This document shows, piece by piece, positions 35,116-43,279 of a stretch of DNA of 64,000 nt (position 1 is its first letter; every line of letters begins with the position of its first letter). The notes beneath the pieces are model-generated. The model ran no database searches. It had not been told where the DNA came from and saw only the letters and a list, made by a program, of their open reading frames with translations. The DNA comes from Chryseobacterium lactis (lineage in GTDB: Bacteria; Bacteroidota; Bacteroidia; Flavobacteriales; Weeksellaceae): the NCBI RefSeq assembly GCF_003815875.1, contig NZ_CP033924.1, positions 3,596,001 through 3,660,000 of the forward strand, in the 5' to 3' direction. Both the position numbers and the translations under genes were made by a program.

Positions 35116-35820
35116 ATGAATTTTAGTAAGATTATCTGTCTTTTTATTTTCTTTTTTGGGGTCAGTGTTTTTGGTCAGCAGGATACTATCGTGGCAAAAC
35201 CTCTCAACCAATACCCACCTGAATCTTTGAAAGTGGATGAATTTGGCAATAAATATTATTACGACGAGCAGCAGAAGGTCAAGATTTATGAAGTCAATGG
35301 AGAGCCGGTCGTTGTATTAGATGAGCTGGTTCTGGTCAATAAACCGAGGTTCAACAATCAGCTGGATAAGAATTACTATTATTTTCTCAATAAGAAATTG
35401 TATAGGGTTTATCCTTTGTTTGTAACGGCACTACAGCAGTACAGAGATATTCAGAAGGATATGAATGATATGGATAGCAAAGCAAAACGAAAATTTGTGA
35501 GAGAAAGACAAAATATGCTTGCTGATCAGTATGAAAAACAATTAAGAGATCTTACCACAACGGAAGGGCAAGTATTTGCAAAACTTATGAATAGGGCTAC
35601 CGGGAAGAATGTCTATGAAATTATCAAGGAACTACGAGGTGGATGGAGTGCTTTCTGGTGGAATGTAAAAGGAAAGATGGCTGATATTGATTTGAAAGAA
35701 CAATATGATCCGCATAAAAACAGAACAGATGAATTTGTAGAATCACTACTTCAGTCCAATTGGAATTCCGGTTATTTAAAACCTTATCCGGGTGCAAGTG
35801 ATTTTAAAGTTAAAAAATAA
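35116..35820 (+). CDS. DUF4294 exported protein
   Basis: 234 residues from the ATG at 35116; the TTG at 35080 is rejected because it lies in a GATTTTTG promoter-like box. A signal peptide (about 1-22, ending VFGQ) is followed by the DUF4294 core: LNQYPPESLKVDEFGNKYYY, NYYYFLNKKLYRVYPLFVTA, then KLMNRATGKNVYEIIKELRG. The function is unknown. The family is confined to Bacteroidota and is often beside the M42 peptidase gene, as here (divergent, 51 bp apart). Confidence 0.85.
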   Translation: MNFSKIICLFIFFFGVSVFGQQDTIVAKPLNQYPPESLKVDEFGNKYYYDEQQKVKIYEVNGEPVVVLDELVLVNKPRFNNQLDKNYYYFLNKKLYRVYPLFVTALQQYRDIQKDMNDMDSKAKRKFVRERQNMLADQYEKQLRDLTTTEGQVFAKLMNRATGKNVYEIIKELRGGWSAFWWNVKGKMADIDLKEQYDPHKNRTDEFVESLLQSNWNSGYLKPYPGASDFKVKK

Positions 35821-35832
35821 AATTTAAAATAT

Positions 35833-35870
35833 AAAAATACCTGTAAGTCTTCTTACAGGTATTTTTCTTT
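35833..35870. terminator. Bidirectional intrinsic terminator
   Basis: Perfect 15-bp stem AAAAATACCTGTAAG (35833-35847) / CTTACAGGTATTTTT (35852-35866), loop TCTT. The stop codon of the convergent NUDIX gene (35853) lies within the 3' arm. Confidence 0.85.
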
Positions 35871-36269
35871 TAATTTATCAAATACTATTTTGTCTACTGG
35901 AAGCGGAAAAGGATTGTCTGGTCTGTCAATCTCCATCCATTCCGTTTTTTCGATACAAGGATCCATAATAAGGAAGTCTTCTTCGTTGGTAATATTGACT
36001 ATATAATATATGGTAAGAAGTTGTTCATTCTCTCTGAATCGGGAAACAAGAAAGTTCTCCTGGGTATAAAAATGTTCTATAACATCTATTTTCACATTCA
36101 GTTCTTCATCAAATTCGCGGTGCAGGCATTCTAATACTCCTTCTCCATATTCTAATCCACCACCCGGGAATTTCACTAAATGTTCTCCGGCATATTCCTC
36201 AAACAGAGTAAGGACTTTTTTATCTTTTACTGCACAAGCATACACTCTAATGTTGATCTTGTCTATCAT
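35853..36269 (-). CDS. NUDIX hydrolase
   Basis: 138 residues. The NUDIX box is FPGGGLEYGEGVLECLHREF followed by DEELNV, with the core GxxxxxExxxxxxxREUxEE fitted once the first glycine of the run is used. The start reads INIRVYACAVKDKKVLTLFE. Members hydrolyse nucleoside diphosphate derivatives. The specific substrate is not readable. Its last codons and stop are inside the shared terminator stem. Confidence 0.88.
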   Translation of the reverse strand: MIDKINIRVYACAVKDKKVLTLFEEYAGEHLVKFPGGGLEYGEGVLECLHREFDEELNVKIDVIEHFYTQENFLVSRFRENEQLLTIYYIVNITNEEDFLIMDPCIEKTEWMEIDRPDNPFPLPVDKIVFDKLKEKYL

Positions 36270-36381
36270 ATATATAATGTATAATATTTTGTATAGCTAA
36301 TGTAAGGAATTTTTGTGAGGCAAACGTAAGAAGGTTAAGAATGCAAAATGAGATTGCTTTCTTAATTTTCTCAGTGTTCTC

Positions 36382-37056
36382 TTATAATTTCACGGCATTA
36401 ATCATCTCTCTTTTCCCTGGAGGTCCTTGCTTTTTCTCCACCTGGAAATTGAGTTCCTGCAGGATTCTTCTGACGCTGCCTTTAGAAGAGTAGGTAGTTA
36501 ATAATCCGTTAATGGCCATTTTGTCAGAAACCATTTCAAACAGCGGCTTTTCCCAAAGATCAGGCTGTACTCTGGCTCCGAAACAGTCGAAGTATACAAG
36601 GTTTATTTTAGGGAGATCAATGGCCTTTAGGTCGAAAAAGTCACATTCTATCTTTTTTAAGTTGAATCCACTAATGATTTCAACTGGTTTTTCCCAATCT
36701 GCCAGATGAATTTTCTGATAAATATTTTTTAACTCCGGGTTATCAAAAAGTTCAAAATAAGCCAAATCGTTAACTTCAGATTCATTTATGGGATATTTTT
36801 CGAGTGAAAAATAATTAATGACATGATTTTTGTCAGTTTTTAAATATTCATTAATTGTTACTAAAACATTCAAACCTGTTCCAAAACCGAGTTCTAAAAT
36901 ATTAATTTCGTAATCATTAACTAAATTTAGTCCATTTTTGATAAACACATGTTCTGCTTCCTGGAGTGCTCCATGGTGAGAATGGTAATTTTCATTTAAA
37001 TCATTGATAAACAATGTTTTACTACCGTCGTTTGTGGTCTTAATTTCTCTTTTCAA
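36382..37056 (-). CDS. mnmD: tRNA mnm5s2U34 methyltransferase MnmD
   Basis: 224 residues. This is the stand-alone methyltransferase half of MnmC: TNDGSKTLFINDLNENYHS, HGALQEAEHVFI, ILELGFGTGLNVLVT (SAM-binding), LVYFDCFGARVQPDLWE and a terminal QGPPGKREMINA. It would methylate the wobble uridine of tRNAs to finish mnm5s2U34. The oxidase half of MnmC is absent, as usual in this form. Confidence 0.93.
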   Translation of the reverse strand: MKREIKTTNDGSKTLFINDLNENYHSHHGALQEAEHVFIKNGLNLVNDYEINILELGFGTGLNVLVTINEYLKTDKNHVINYFSLEKYPINESEVNDLAYFELFDNPELKNIYQKIHLADWEKPVEIISGFNLKKIECDFFDLKAIDLPKINLVYFDCFGARVQPDLWEKPLFEMVSDKMAINGLLTTYSSKGSVRRILQELNFQVEKKQGPPGKREMINAVKL

Positions 37057-37108
37057 GCTATTTTTTTGTCAAATTTACTCTAAAATTTTTATATTTAGAA
37101 AATTATGT

Positions 37109-37116
37109 TAAATTTG
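37109..37116 (+). promoter_or_regulatory. Bacteroidota -7 element TAAATTTG for ilvE
   Basis: An exact TAnnTTTG match 25 bp before the ATG at 37142. Confidence 0.6.
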
Positions 37117-37141
37117 TAGAACATCGTAAAAATTTTTAAAA

Positions 37142-38212
37142 ATGATAATTCAAAAAACTGAAAACTCCAGAATTTCTACATTTGACCCAAACAATTTTTC
37201 ATTTGGTGGTACTTTCATTGATCATATGATTATTTGTGAGTATGAAAACGGAAAATGGGGTGATGTAAAATTAGTTCCTTACGGTCCGATTCCATTTACA
37301 CCCGCTATGATGGGAGTAAACTATGGACAAGCTTGTTTTGAAGGTATGAAAGCCTATAAAGACAAAGACGGGCAGGTTTTCCTTTTCAGGCCTGAAAAGA
37401 ATTTTGAACGTATCAATAAGTCAGCGACGCGTCTAGCTATGCCTGAAGTGACTGAGGAAATGTTTTTAGACGGATTAAAAGCATTAGTAGATCTTGACAG
37501 AGACTGGATCCCACAGGGAGAAGGAATGTCATTATATATCAGACCATTGATTTTTGCTACAGAGGAAGCTTTGAAAGCAAGAGTTTCTAATAAATATATG
37601 TTCGCCATCGTTGCAACACCAGCTAAGAGCTATTATTCTGAGCCGGTTTCTGTAAAAATCTCTGATCATTACTCAAGAGCAGCTAACGGAGGAGTAGGTT
37701 CTGCTAAAGCAGCTGGAAACTATGCCGCTTCTTTCTATCCTACACAGCTAGCTATCGAAGAAGGATATGAGCAAATTATCTGGACTGATGATGCTACACA
37801 CGAGTATTTTGAAGAAAGTGGTACTATGAACGTATTTGTAAGAATTAACGATACTATTTATACACCTCCGACTTCTGAGAAAATCCTTGACGGAGTTACA
37901 AGAGACAGCTTTATTCAATTGGCTAAGAAAAGAGGGATTGAAGTAAAAATTGAGGCTATCGCTGTGAAAACAGTAATTGAAGCGTTAAAGAGCGGTTCTC
38001 TTAAAGAAGTATGGGGAGTTGGTACTGCAGTTGTAACTACTCAGTTCCAGGCTTTAGGATTCCAGGGTGAAAAATTGGAGCTTCCAAGATTATCTGAAGA
38101 AGAAAGCTTTGCAGCTATTCTTAAGAAAGACCTTGTAGATCTTCAAAACAACCTATCTGAAGATCCGTTCGGATGGAGAGTAGTTGTTGATCACCAATTG
38201 GAAACAGTTTAA
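37142..38212 (+). CDS. ilvE: Branched-chain amino acid aminotransferase
   Basis: 356 residues, fold-type IV PLP enzyme of the longer (class II) branched-chain aminotransferase type. MMGVNYGQACFEGMKAYK is near 60-75. The PLP lysine lies in GSAKAAGNYAAS. ESGTMNVFV follows at about 223, and WGVGTAVV is near 290. It transfers amino groups between glutamate and Leu/Ile/Val. It has its own promoter box and terminator. Confidence 0.95.
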   Translation: MIIQKTENSRISTFDPNNFSFGGTFIDHMIICEYENGKWGDVKLVPYGPIPFTPAMMGVNYGQACFEGMKAYKDKDGQVFLFRPEKNFERINKSATRLAMPEVTEEMFLDGLKALVDLDRDWIPQGEGMSLYIRPLIFATEEALKARVSNKYMFAIVATPAKSYYSEPVSVKISDHYSRAANGGVGSAKAAGNYAASFYPTQLAIEEGYEQIIWTDDATHEYFEESGTMNVFVRINDTIYTPPTSEKILDGVTRDSFIQLAKKRGIEVKIEAIAVKTVIEALKSGSLKEVWGVGTAVVTTQFQALGFQGEKLELPRLSEEESFAAILKKDLVDLQNNLSEDPFGWRVVVDHQLETV

Positions 38213-38237
38213 GATTACATTAAATAAACTATACTAA

Positions 38238-38266
38238 AGTCGGGAAATAATTCCCGGCTTTTTTTA
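38238..38266 (+). terminator. Intrinsic terminator of ilvE
   Basis: Stem AGTCGGGA (38238-38245) / TCCCGGCT (38252-38259), one G-T pair, then a T7 run. Confidence 0.8.
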
Positions 38267-38457
38267 TGCAAAGATGATTGGTAAATGAATAAGAACGGAA
38301 GGATTTTCCAATTTTCTTAAAAGCTTAAATTCAAATTAATATTTTAAATCAATTTGCGGAAGTAGAGGCTTGTCTTTTTATTATCTGTAAATTGTTATTG
38401 TAAATCCTATATAAGTTTTGTAATTGATTCTTGAAATGTGTATTTTCGCAAATGTTT

Positions 38458-38970
38458 ATGAGAAAATTAGTCTTCATATCAGCAATATGCCTGTTGAGTT
38501 GTAACAGGAATACACAGACGGTACACCCTCCGGTGGGTGGTGTTTTGAGCCAGCAAGATCTTGATGTTTCCAGGAACAGGATGAAAAATCTGAATACCAT
38601 AGAAAGGGGACAAATCCAGGATTGGATCAATGGTCAGTCTGTAAAGTATTCTCCTACACAACTTAATTATTGGGTAAATGTTGACGGCTATGATCAGAGA
38701 GAAAGAAGGGCAGATAACAGTCCGATTTCTTATTCTTACGATCTGTATGATTTTGATCAAACCAAAATCTACAATCAGCCGATTGAAAGAAGAGATGCTA
38801 AGTTTGGACACTTTGATGAACTGAAGGCTGTAGAAAATGCTTTGCGTTTTATACATGATGGGGAGGAAGTGACGCTTTTGGTGCCATCTTCTTTAGCGTA
38901 TGGAACTTTTGGAGACGAAAAGAAAATAGACAACGATATCCCATTAATCATCAAATTAAAAGCTTTATAA
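38458..38970 (+). CDS. GldI-like FKBP-type lipoprotein
   Basis: 170 residues from the ATG at 38458 (MRKLVFISAICLLSC; lipobox LLSC). An ATG at 38452 is equally near, and one at 38431 is less likely. The C-terminal half resembles the end of an FKBP domain: FIHDGEEVTLLVPSSLAYGT and DNDIPLIIKLKAL. The overall layout matches GldI, a peptidyl-prolyl isomerase lipoprotein linked to gliding and type IX secretion in flavobacteria. The FKBP core appears reduced, so catalytic activity is uncertain. It is 3 bp upstream of the second immunophilin gene and in operon with it. Confidence 0.75.
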   Translation: MRKLVFISAICLLSCNRNTQTVHPPVGGVLSQQDLDVSRNRMKNLNTIERGQIQDWINGQSVKYSPTQLNYWVNVDGYDQRERRADNSPISYSYDLYDFDQTKIYNQPIERRDAKFGHFDELKAVENALRFIHDGEEVTLLVPSSLAYGTFGDEKKIDNDIPLIIKLKAL

Positions 38971-38973
38971 CAA

Positions 38974-40089
38974 ATGAAATTGTTTAACAAGAATATAATT
39001 CTGGCAGCGGCAAGTATTTCGCTGATGAGTTGTACCCCAATTTATAAAAAAATGAACGTAGACAAAGAAACTTACGAAGGTCTTAATGACGGACTTTATG
39101 CAAATCTTCAAACCACTAAAGGAAACCTGATCGTGAAGTTTGAAGACAAGAAAGCACCAGTAACTGTAGCCAACTTTATCGGTCTTGCGGAAGGGAAAAT
39201 CGACAACAAAGCTAAGGCTAAGGGAGTTCCTTATTATGACGGAACTATTTTCCACAGAGTAATCAAAGATTTCATGATCCAGGGAGGTGATCCTCAGGGA
39301 ACAGGAATGGGAGATCCTGGATATAAATTCGAGGATGAGAAGAATGACCTTAAGCATACAGGGAAAGGAATCCTTTCTATGGCGAATTCAGGACCAAATA
39401 CCAATGGTTCACAATTCTTCATCACTGAAGTTGCGACTCCTTGGTTAGACGGTAGACACACGATCTTCGGAAAAGTAGTAAAAGGTAATGATGTAATTGA
39501 TGCCATTGCTAATGTTGAAAAAGGAGCTCAGGACAAGCCTAAAACAGATATCGTTTTAGAAAAAGTTTCTATTTTCGGTAAAGGTGATGAGTACAAGAAC
39601 TACGATGCTGCCAAGACTTTCAACGAAGGAAAGGGTAAAATCGCAGAAAACAATAAAGCTATTATTGCTAAAGAAGAAGCGGAAAAAAAGAAAAAAGAAG
39701 AAGAATTCAAAGCAAACCAGGAAAAATTAGTTGAAAACTTAAAAGCTGGAATGCAGAAAACTGAATCAGGTCTTTATTATAAAATTACAAAGACAGCTGA
39801 CGGTAAAGCTCCAAAAGCTGGTGATAACGTATCTGTACACTATGCAGGTAAGTTAGTGGACGGAACTGAATTCGACTCTTCATTCAAAAGAAATGAGCCG
39901 ATCGAAATTCCAATCGGAATGGGAAGAGTTATCAAAGGATGGGATGAAGGTATCCTGTTATTGAAGGAAGGTGAAACTGCTACATTATTGATCCCGCCTG
40001 CAATGGGTTACGGAGAAAGAGGAGCAGGAGGGGTGATCCCGCCAAATTCCTGGTTAGTTTTCGATGTTGAGCTTGTAAAAGTGAAATAA
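38974..40089 (+). CDS. Dual-family immunophilin lipoprotein (cyclophilin-FKBP fusion)
   Basis: 371 residues with a lipobox (SLMSC, Cys19). The cyclophilin domain is at about 43-205: TIFHRVIKDFMIQGGDPQGTG, GKGILSMANSGPNTNGSQFF and WLDGRHTIFGKVV. It is joined by a Lys/Glu-rich helical linker (about 215-260) to an FKBP domain at about 265-371 (VSVHYAGKLVDGTEFDSSF, VIKGWDEGILLLKEGE, IPPAMGYGERGAGGVIPPN). Both catalytic sets look intact. Bacterial cyclophilin-FKBP fusions are known. It would fold exported proteins in the periplasm. Confidence 0.92.
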   Translation: MKLFNKNIILAAASISLMSCTPIYKKMNVDKETYEGLNDGLYANLQTTKGNLIVKFEDKKAPVTVANFIGLAEGKIDNKAKAKGVPYYDGTIFHRVIKDFMIQGGDPQGTGMGDPGYKFEDEKNDLKHTGKGILSMANSGPNTNGSQFFITEVATPWLDGRHTIFGKVVKGNDVIDAIANVEKGAQDKPKTDIVLEKVSIFGKGDEYKNYDAAKTFNEGKGKIAENNKAIIAKEEAEKKKKEEEFKANQEKLVENLKAGMQKTESGLYYKITKTADGKAPKAGDNVSVHYAGKLVDGTEFDSSFKRNEPIEIPIGMGRVIKGWDEGILLLKEGETATLLIPPAMGYGERGAGGVIPPNSWLVFDVELVKVK

Positions 40090-40112
40090 TTGAATCTTTT
40101 TTAAGATATATA

Positions 40113-40139
40113 GCCGCCCCGGATAGGGGTGGTTTTTTT
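40113..40139 (+). terminator. Intrinsic terminator
   Basis: Stem CCGCCCC (40114-40120) / GGGGTGG (40126-40132), then a T7 run; it ends the immunophilin operon. Confidence 0.75.
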
Positions 40140-40162
40140 GTGAATGATTTTAATGCTAAGAG

Positions 40163-40750
40163 ATGAAAATAAAATTAATCGTATGTATGCTGTCGCTTTT
40201 TTCAGCTTTGTCCTTTGGTCAGGCGAAAAAAGTAGATCATGAAGTTGGGGTAGAAAAAGATTTTACCCATTTTTTTGAAAATATAAAAGTAAAGGATACT
40301 GAAAAGGCCGCCAACTTTATTTATCCGAAATATCTGGCCGCGATAACACGTGAGAAAATGATTACCATCCTGAATCTTTCTTACAATAATCCTGCTTTTA
40401 CAACGGATATTCAAAAATTTAAAGTTGATCATATTGAAAAACCTGAGTTGATCGATGGTGAATACTTTTCAATAGTTGATTATTCATTTATCATGAAATT
40501 TAAAGTGGATTGGAAAGTTATTCATGATGCAGAATCTGTAAAACAAAAAATGAATGAGGCGGTAATTTCCAGGTATGGAAAAGATAATGTTACCTATTCT
40601 AGTAATGAAGATGAGTATATGATCAATGCTCATATGAAAGCATGTGCTGTTTCAAGAGATAAAAAAGATTGGAAATTTGTCATTATTGAAAATAATTATA
40701 AATCCGAACTCGCTCAAATTTTGCCGAAAAAAATTCTTGAAAAACTCTAG
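40163..40750 (+). CDS. Secreted protein of unknown function
   Basis: 195 residues with a Sec signal peptide (KLIVCMLSLFSALSFGQ). The mature chain has an early FTHFFENIKVKDTEKAANFI helix pair and a mixed alpha/beta body with SIVDYSFIMKFKVDWKVI, resembling NTF2-like folds. I recognise no named family. It is a single-gene unit between two terminators. Confidence 0.7.
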   Translation: MKIKLIVCMLSLFSALSFGQAKKVDHEVGVEKDFTHFFENIKVKDTEKAANFIYPKYLAAITREKMITILNLSYNNPAFTTDIQKFKVDHIEKPELIDGEYFSIVDYSFIMKFKVDWKVIHDAESVKQKMNEAVISRYGKDNVTYSSNEDEYMINAHMKACAVSRDKKDWKFVIIENNYKSELAQILPKKILEKL

Positions 40751-40813
40751 GATATATTATTTAAAGCCAACACTGAAGCATAATTTTTTCAGGCTTTAGA
40801 ATCTTATATAAAA

Positions 40814-40841
40814 AACTGCCTTAAAAGAGGTGGTTTTTTTG
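40814..40841 (+). terminator. Intrinsic terminator
   Basis: Stem AACTGCCT (40814-40821) / AGGTGGTT (40828-40835) with two G-T pairs, then T7; it follows the secreted-protein gene. Confidence 0.65.
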
Positions 40842-40929
40842 TTGGTGTAAAATACCGTATAAATACGGATTTTCGCAATGTCTTATAACTCATATCTTTA
40901 TATTCTTTACAAGTAATACAATAAAAAAT

Positions 40930-41151
40930 ATGTTTGATCTGAATTATAATGCGATAAAACAAGAAGTTGAAGCAGAGGTATGCAAAGAACATGGTCTGCA
41001 TCCTGAATTTGTTAAAACAGATGAAGGATTCGGAATAAAAGCATGTTGTGATCCTTTCAGGATAGAATTGGTTCAGAAATCTGAAAAGATGATTGAAGAA
41101 GAAACCACCAGGATGCTTGATCAGATGATGAGAGATATATTTAAAGAATAA
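40930..41151 (+). CDS. Small conserved-looking cytoplasmic protein
   Basis: 73 residues, ATG at 40930. It is acidic and helical with a central GFGIKACCDPFRIEL segment holding two adjacent cysteines, and EEETTRMLDQMMRDIF at the end. It has no signal or membrane segment. It has its own terminator (41197-41223), so it is a separate unit. The opposite-strand ORF in this stretch is rejected. The function is unknown. Confidence 0.65.
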   Translation: MFDLNYNAIKQEVEAEVCKEHGLHPEFVKTDEGFGIKACCDPFRIELVQKSEKMIEEETTRMLDQMMRDIFKE

Positions 41152-41196
41152 ATTTTGTACGATGTGATAATGATAATGACCTGTTGTTATCAATAG

Positions 41197-41224
41197 AGCT
41201 GCTTCGAAAGAGGTGGCTTTTTTG
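41197..41224 (+). terminator. Intrinsic terminator
   Basis: Stem AGCTGCTTC (41197-41205) / GAGGTGGCT (41210-41218) with G-T pairs and a GAAA loop, then T6. Confidence 0.7.
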
Positions 41225-41307
41225 TGAATAAATAATTTCTACGGTTTTCCGTAAGGAGATGGACTACTACATTGATTAGATTTAAAAAAATATTAAATCA
41301 AAAAGTT

Positions 41308-41649
41308 ATGATAAAGAAAATGATTATTTTAATCGCATATAGTTTACTGGTTGCTTGTAATCAGAAAGAAAAGAGTGATAGGGCAGAAGTAATTGCTATT
41401 ACGGATTCAAGTAAAATTAAAAAAGATGAAGCGGTGATTATTTTGAATAATGTGCAAAGCTGGGTGAAGAAGGGTGTTACGAAAGAGTTGTCAAGCACAA
41501 AAGTTAATAATGAAATCAATCCACTTATGAATAAGTATCAAAATCTTCTGCGGAAAATGAATAAACGTGATTCATCTGAAGTCCAGAATTATAGGATTAA
41601 ACTTATAAATGAATTAATAGATCTACAAATACAACAAAATAAACGTTAA
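41308..41649 (+). CDS. Small putative lipoprotein
   Basis: 113 residues from the ATG at 41308 (MIKKMIILIAYSLLVAC; lipobox LVAC). An upstream TTG at 41272 is disfavoured. The mature part is polar and helical (LMNKYQNLLRKMNKRDSSEV) with no recognised domain. Confidence 0.6.
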   Translation: MIKKMIILIAYSLLVACNQKEKSDRAEVIAITDSSKIKKDEAVIILNNVQSWVKKGVTKELSSTKVNNEINPLMNKYQNLLRKMNKRDSSEVQNYRIKLINELIDLQIQQNKR

Positions 41650-41693
41650 CTGTTGATAATAAGATTTATTATATTATTGTGGTTATTACAAAA

Positions 41694-41719
41694 AAACCGC
41701 CCATTTCAGGCGGTTTTTC
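41694..41719. terminator. Bidirectional intrinsic terminator
   Basis: Perfect 8-bp stem AAACCGCC (41694-41701) / GGCGGTTT (41709-41716), between a plus-strand lipoprotein gene and a minus-strand membrane protein gene. Confidence 0.8.
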
Positions 41720-41740
41720 AGTAAAAGAAAGAATTAAAAG

Positions 41741-41995
41741 TTATATGTTTCTGCCGGATCTGTTCTTCATACTGGTTCCTGCAAGGGAACTGATGAATAC
41801 AAGACCAAAGCCGATATAAGCGGCAAATGCGGTCAGATATATTATTAAGCTGTTAAAGCTTGGTTTTAAGGTGTATACCAATACCGAAAAGGCAGCAAAA
41901 CTTAATACCAAAAGCAAGCTCCAGATATGCATTTTTGCAGCATCTTCATTTCTCTTAAAAATCATTTCAAAAAAGGCTCTCATCATTACTAACAT
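41741..41995 (-). CDS. Small membrane protein
   Basis: 84 residues with two transmembrane helices (IWSLLLVLSFAAFSVLVYTL and IIYLTAFAAYIGFGLVFISS). MRAFFEMIFKRNEDAAKMH precedes the first. No family is recognised. An internal ATG (MMRAFF) is possible. Its upstream region on the minus strand is the hairpin-rich stretch at 42043-42261. Confidence 0.6.
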   Translation of the reverse strand: MLVMMRAFFEMIFKRNEDAAKMHIWSLLLVLSFAAFSVLVYTLKPSFNSLIIYLTAFAAYIGFGLVFISSLAGTSMKNRSGRNI

Positions 41996-42042
41996 TTTAA
42001 GGGTTATACATTAATTAATTCGACAGAATAAATAAGCATACT

Positions 42043-42261
42043 CATCACGGTAAAAAGAATGGCATATTCTCCTACTGGGCTAAGGTTCGTGATGGCATTG
42101 CCATTTATTCAATATAGTATACCGGATACAATATCCGGATATATTCACAATCTTTTGAATCACTGCTACATGATTCGAGGGTAGATGATACCTGTTAGAT
42201 ACGGGGCATAAAACTGCTGTGAAAAATCAACCGAGGGTTAATTGATCACATTCCCGTATCT
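42043..42261. other. Hairpin-rich non-coding region
   Basis: Five perfect inverted repeats in 219 bp: CATCACG/CGTGATG (42043-42049, 42088-42094), TGGCA/TGCCA (42093-42103), CCGGATA/TATCCGG (42122-42138), GAATCA/TGATTC (42057+100, i.e. 42157-42176), AGATACGGG/CCCGTATCT (42197-42205, 42253-42261), the last enclosing GTGA..TCAC and ATCAA/TTGAT sub-stems. No coding frame. It could be a structured RNA or a leader for the small membrane gene. No known RNA signature (tmRNA, RNase P, SRP) is seen. Confidence 0.5.
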
Positions 42262-42276
42262 GTTACGGCATCGTAG

Positions 42277-42382
42277 AAAAAAAAGGATTCATATACATCA
42301 ATATGAACTTGAATCAGTGGAAAACTGAAAATCCACAGAAAACCTTTTTTCTCATCCTTAGTGCTTTTTTTAATTTTTTCTC
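42277..42382 (-). ncRNA. Candidate small RNA behind a sigma54-like promoter
   Basis: On the minus strand a unit of about 105 nt runs from just after the promoter at 42395-42410 to a terminator: GTTCATAT/ATATGAAT (42308 to 42287), two C residues, then T8 (42284-42277). A second small stem GTGGA/TCCAC lies inside. No ORF is seen. Confidence 0.4.
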
Positions 42383-42394
42383 GAAAAAGAACAT

Positions 42395-42410
42395 GCCAAT
42401 ATCATGCCAA
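42395..42410 (-). promoter_or_regulatory. Sigma54-like promoter
   Basis: On the minus strand TTGGCATGATATTGGC: the invariant GG and GC dinucleotides are separated by exactly 10 bp. The same bases also form an 11-bp-spaced direct repeat ATGCCAA on the plus strand, so a regulator site is an alternative. Confidence 0.45.
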
Positions 42411-42468
42411 AGTGATATTTTTGCGATTAACACTTCGTTTTTGAAGGGTGTAAGTCGTTGTTTTTTAG

Positions 42469-43029
42469 TTGGCTAAAGAAATTATTTCATTAAACGCAGA
42501 AAAAAATGGTATTTTAGAACAAGTATTAACGAAGTTATTCTTAAAAAACCAAATAAACTTTATCGTAAGAAGATGGCGGATTTGAAAGAAAATATTGTAT
42601 GCTGTACTGATAATCTCATGCAGTTGGTAAAAATATATTGTCGGAATACCACTTCCAACAAATGTATTTTATATTTTGTCCGACTCTAACGAACTTACCG
42701 GAGAAAATCTCAAAGAACGGGATGAGTTCAGAAAAAGAATTAATAACTCCAAAGAACTGCTTGATTTGGACTCGGCAGCAGAGCTGTTAAGTAAGGAATA
42801 CTCTGATCTCTATGATGTTAATTTATATATTTTCAGATCATTTAAAAGAGAAACTATTATAGAAATCCGGTTTTATAGGAAATCGAATTTTGATCCAGAT
42901 TATTTTGCTTTGGTTAAAGATACTCCGCCGATGTTTCATTCCAAAATTACTATGCCTATTTATGCAGAAGAAGCTATTAAATTTGATGTCAATTGGGAAT
43001 CGGGTGGAGGATTTAATCATGCATGGTAG
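42469..43029 (+). pseudogene. Decayed gene with two frameshifts
   Basis: Coding-like pieces occur in alternating frames. 42469-42580 reads LAKEIISLNAEKNGILEQVL. 42573-42633 reads MADLKENIVCCTDNLMQLVK. Then, in the first frame again, YIVGIPLPTNVFYILSDSNE to HAW-stop at 43029. Removing one A from the run at 42629-42633 joins the last two pieces smoothly. The longest intact piece (from a TTG at 42676) would be 117 residues. I do not recognise the family. Two compensating indels suggest decay rather than sequencing error. Confidence 0.5.
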
Positions 43030-43100
43030 AATTTTTTGTTTAAAAGCTTTATATACAAACGTAAAGTCAGAGGGAAAAAGTTTAACGAATAATTCAGGTT

Positions 43101-43206
43101 TAGGCTAAAGCCGTTGGATAATATCTATTAGAGAAACGGACTTTAGTCCGTTTCTATTGAATTAATTAGTGTTATTTGTGAAATCATTTGTGGCATTTGT
43201 GTTTAG
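43101..43206. repeat. Interspersed repeat, copy 1
   Basis: Contains the palindrome GAAACGGA-CTTTAG-TCCGTTTC (43133-43154), followed by CTATTGA and a TTAGTGTTATTTGTG / CATTTGTGGCATTTGTG stretch. A related copy in reverse orientation is at 53734-53806. Confidence 0.6.
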
Positions 43207-43279
43207 AAAAGCCCATAAAAATTCTGATTTCTCAAGATTTCCACGGGCTCTTTTTTAAAGTTGATACTTATCTATGATG

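Noticed and set aside
40804..41193. 129-codon minus-strand ORF
   Set aside because: It is antisense to the well-formed 73-codon plus-strand gene at 40930-41151 and runs through two plus-strand terminators; its His/Phe-rich translation looks random.
42043..42261. tmRNA, RNase P RNA or SRP RNA
   Set aside because: None of their conserved segments (tRNA-like ends, GAGGAAAGTCC, GGAAGCAG-type loop) is present.
42676..43029. Intact 117-residue gene starting with TTG
   Set aside because: The sequence just upstream continues the protein in another frame and joins after a one-base correction, so a decayed longer gene is more likely.
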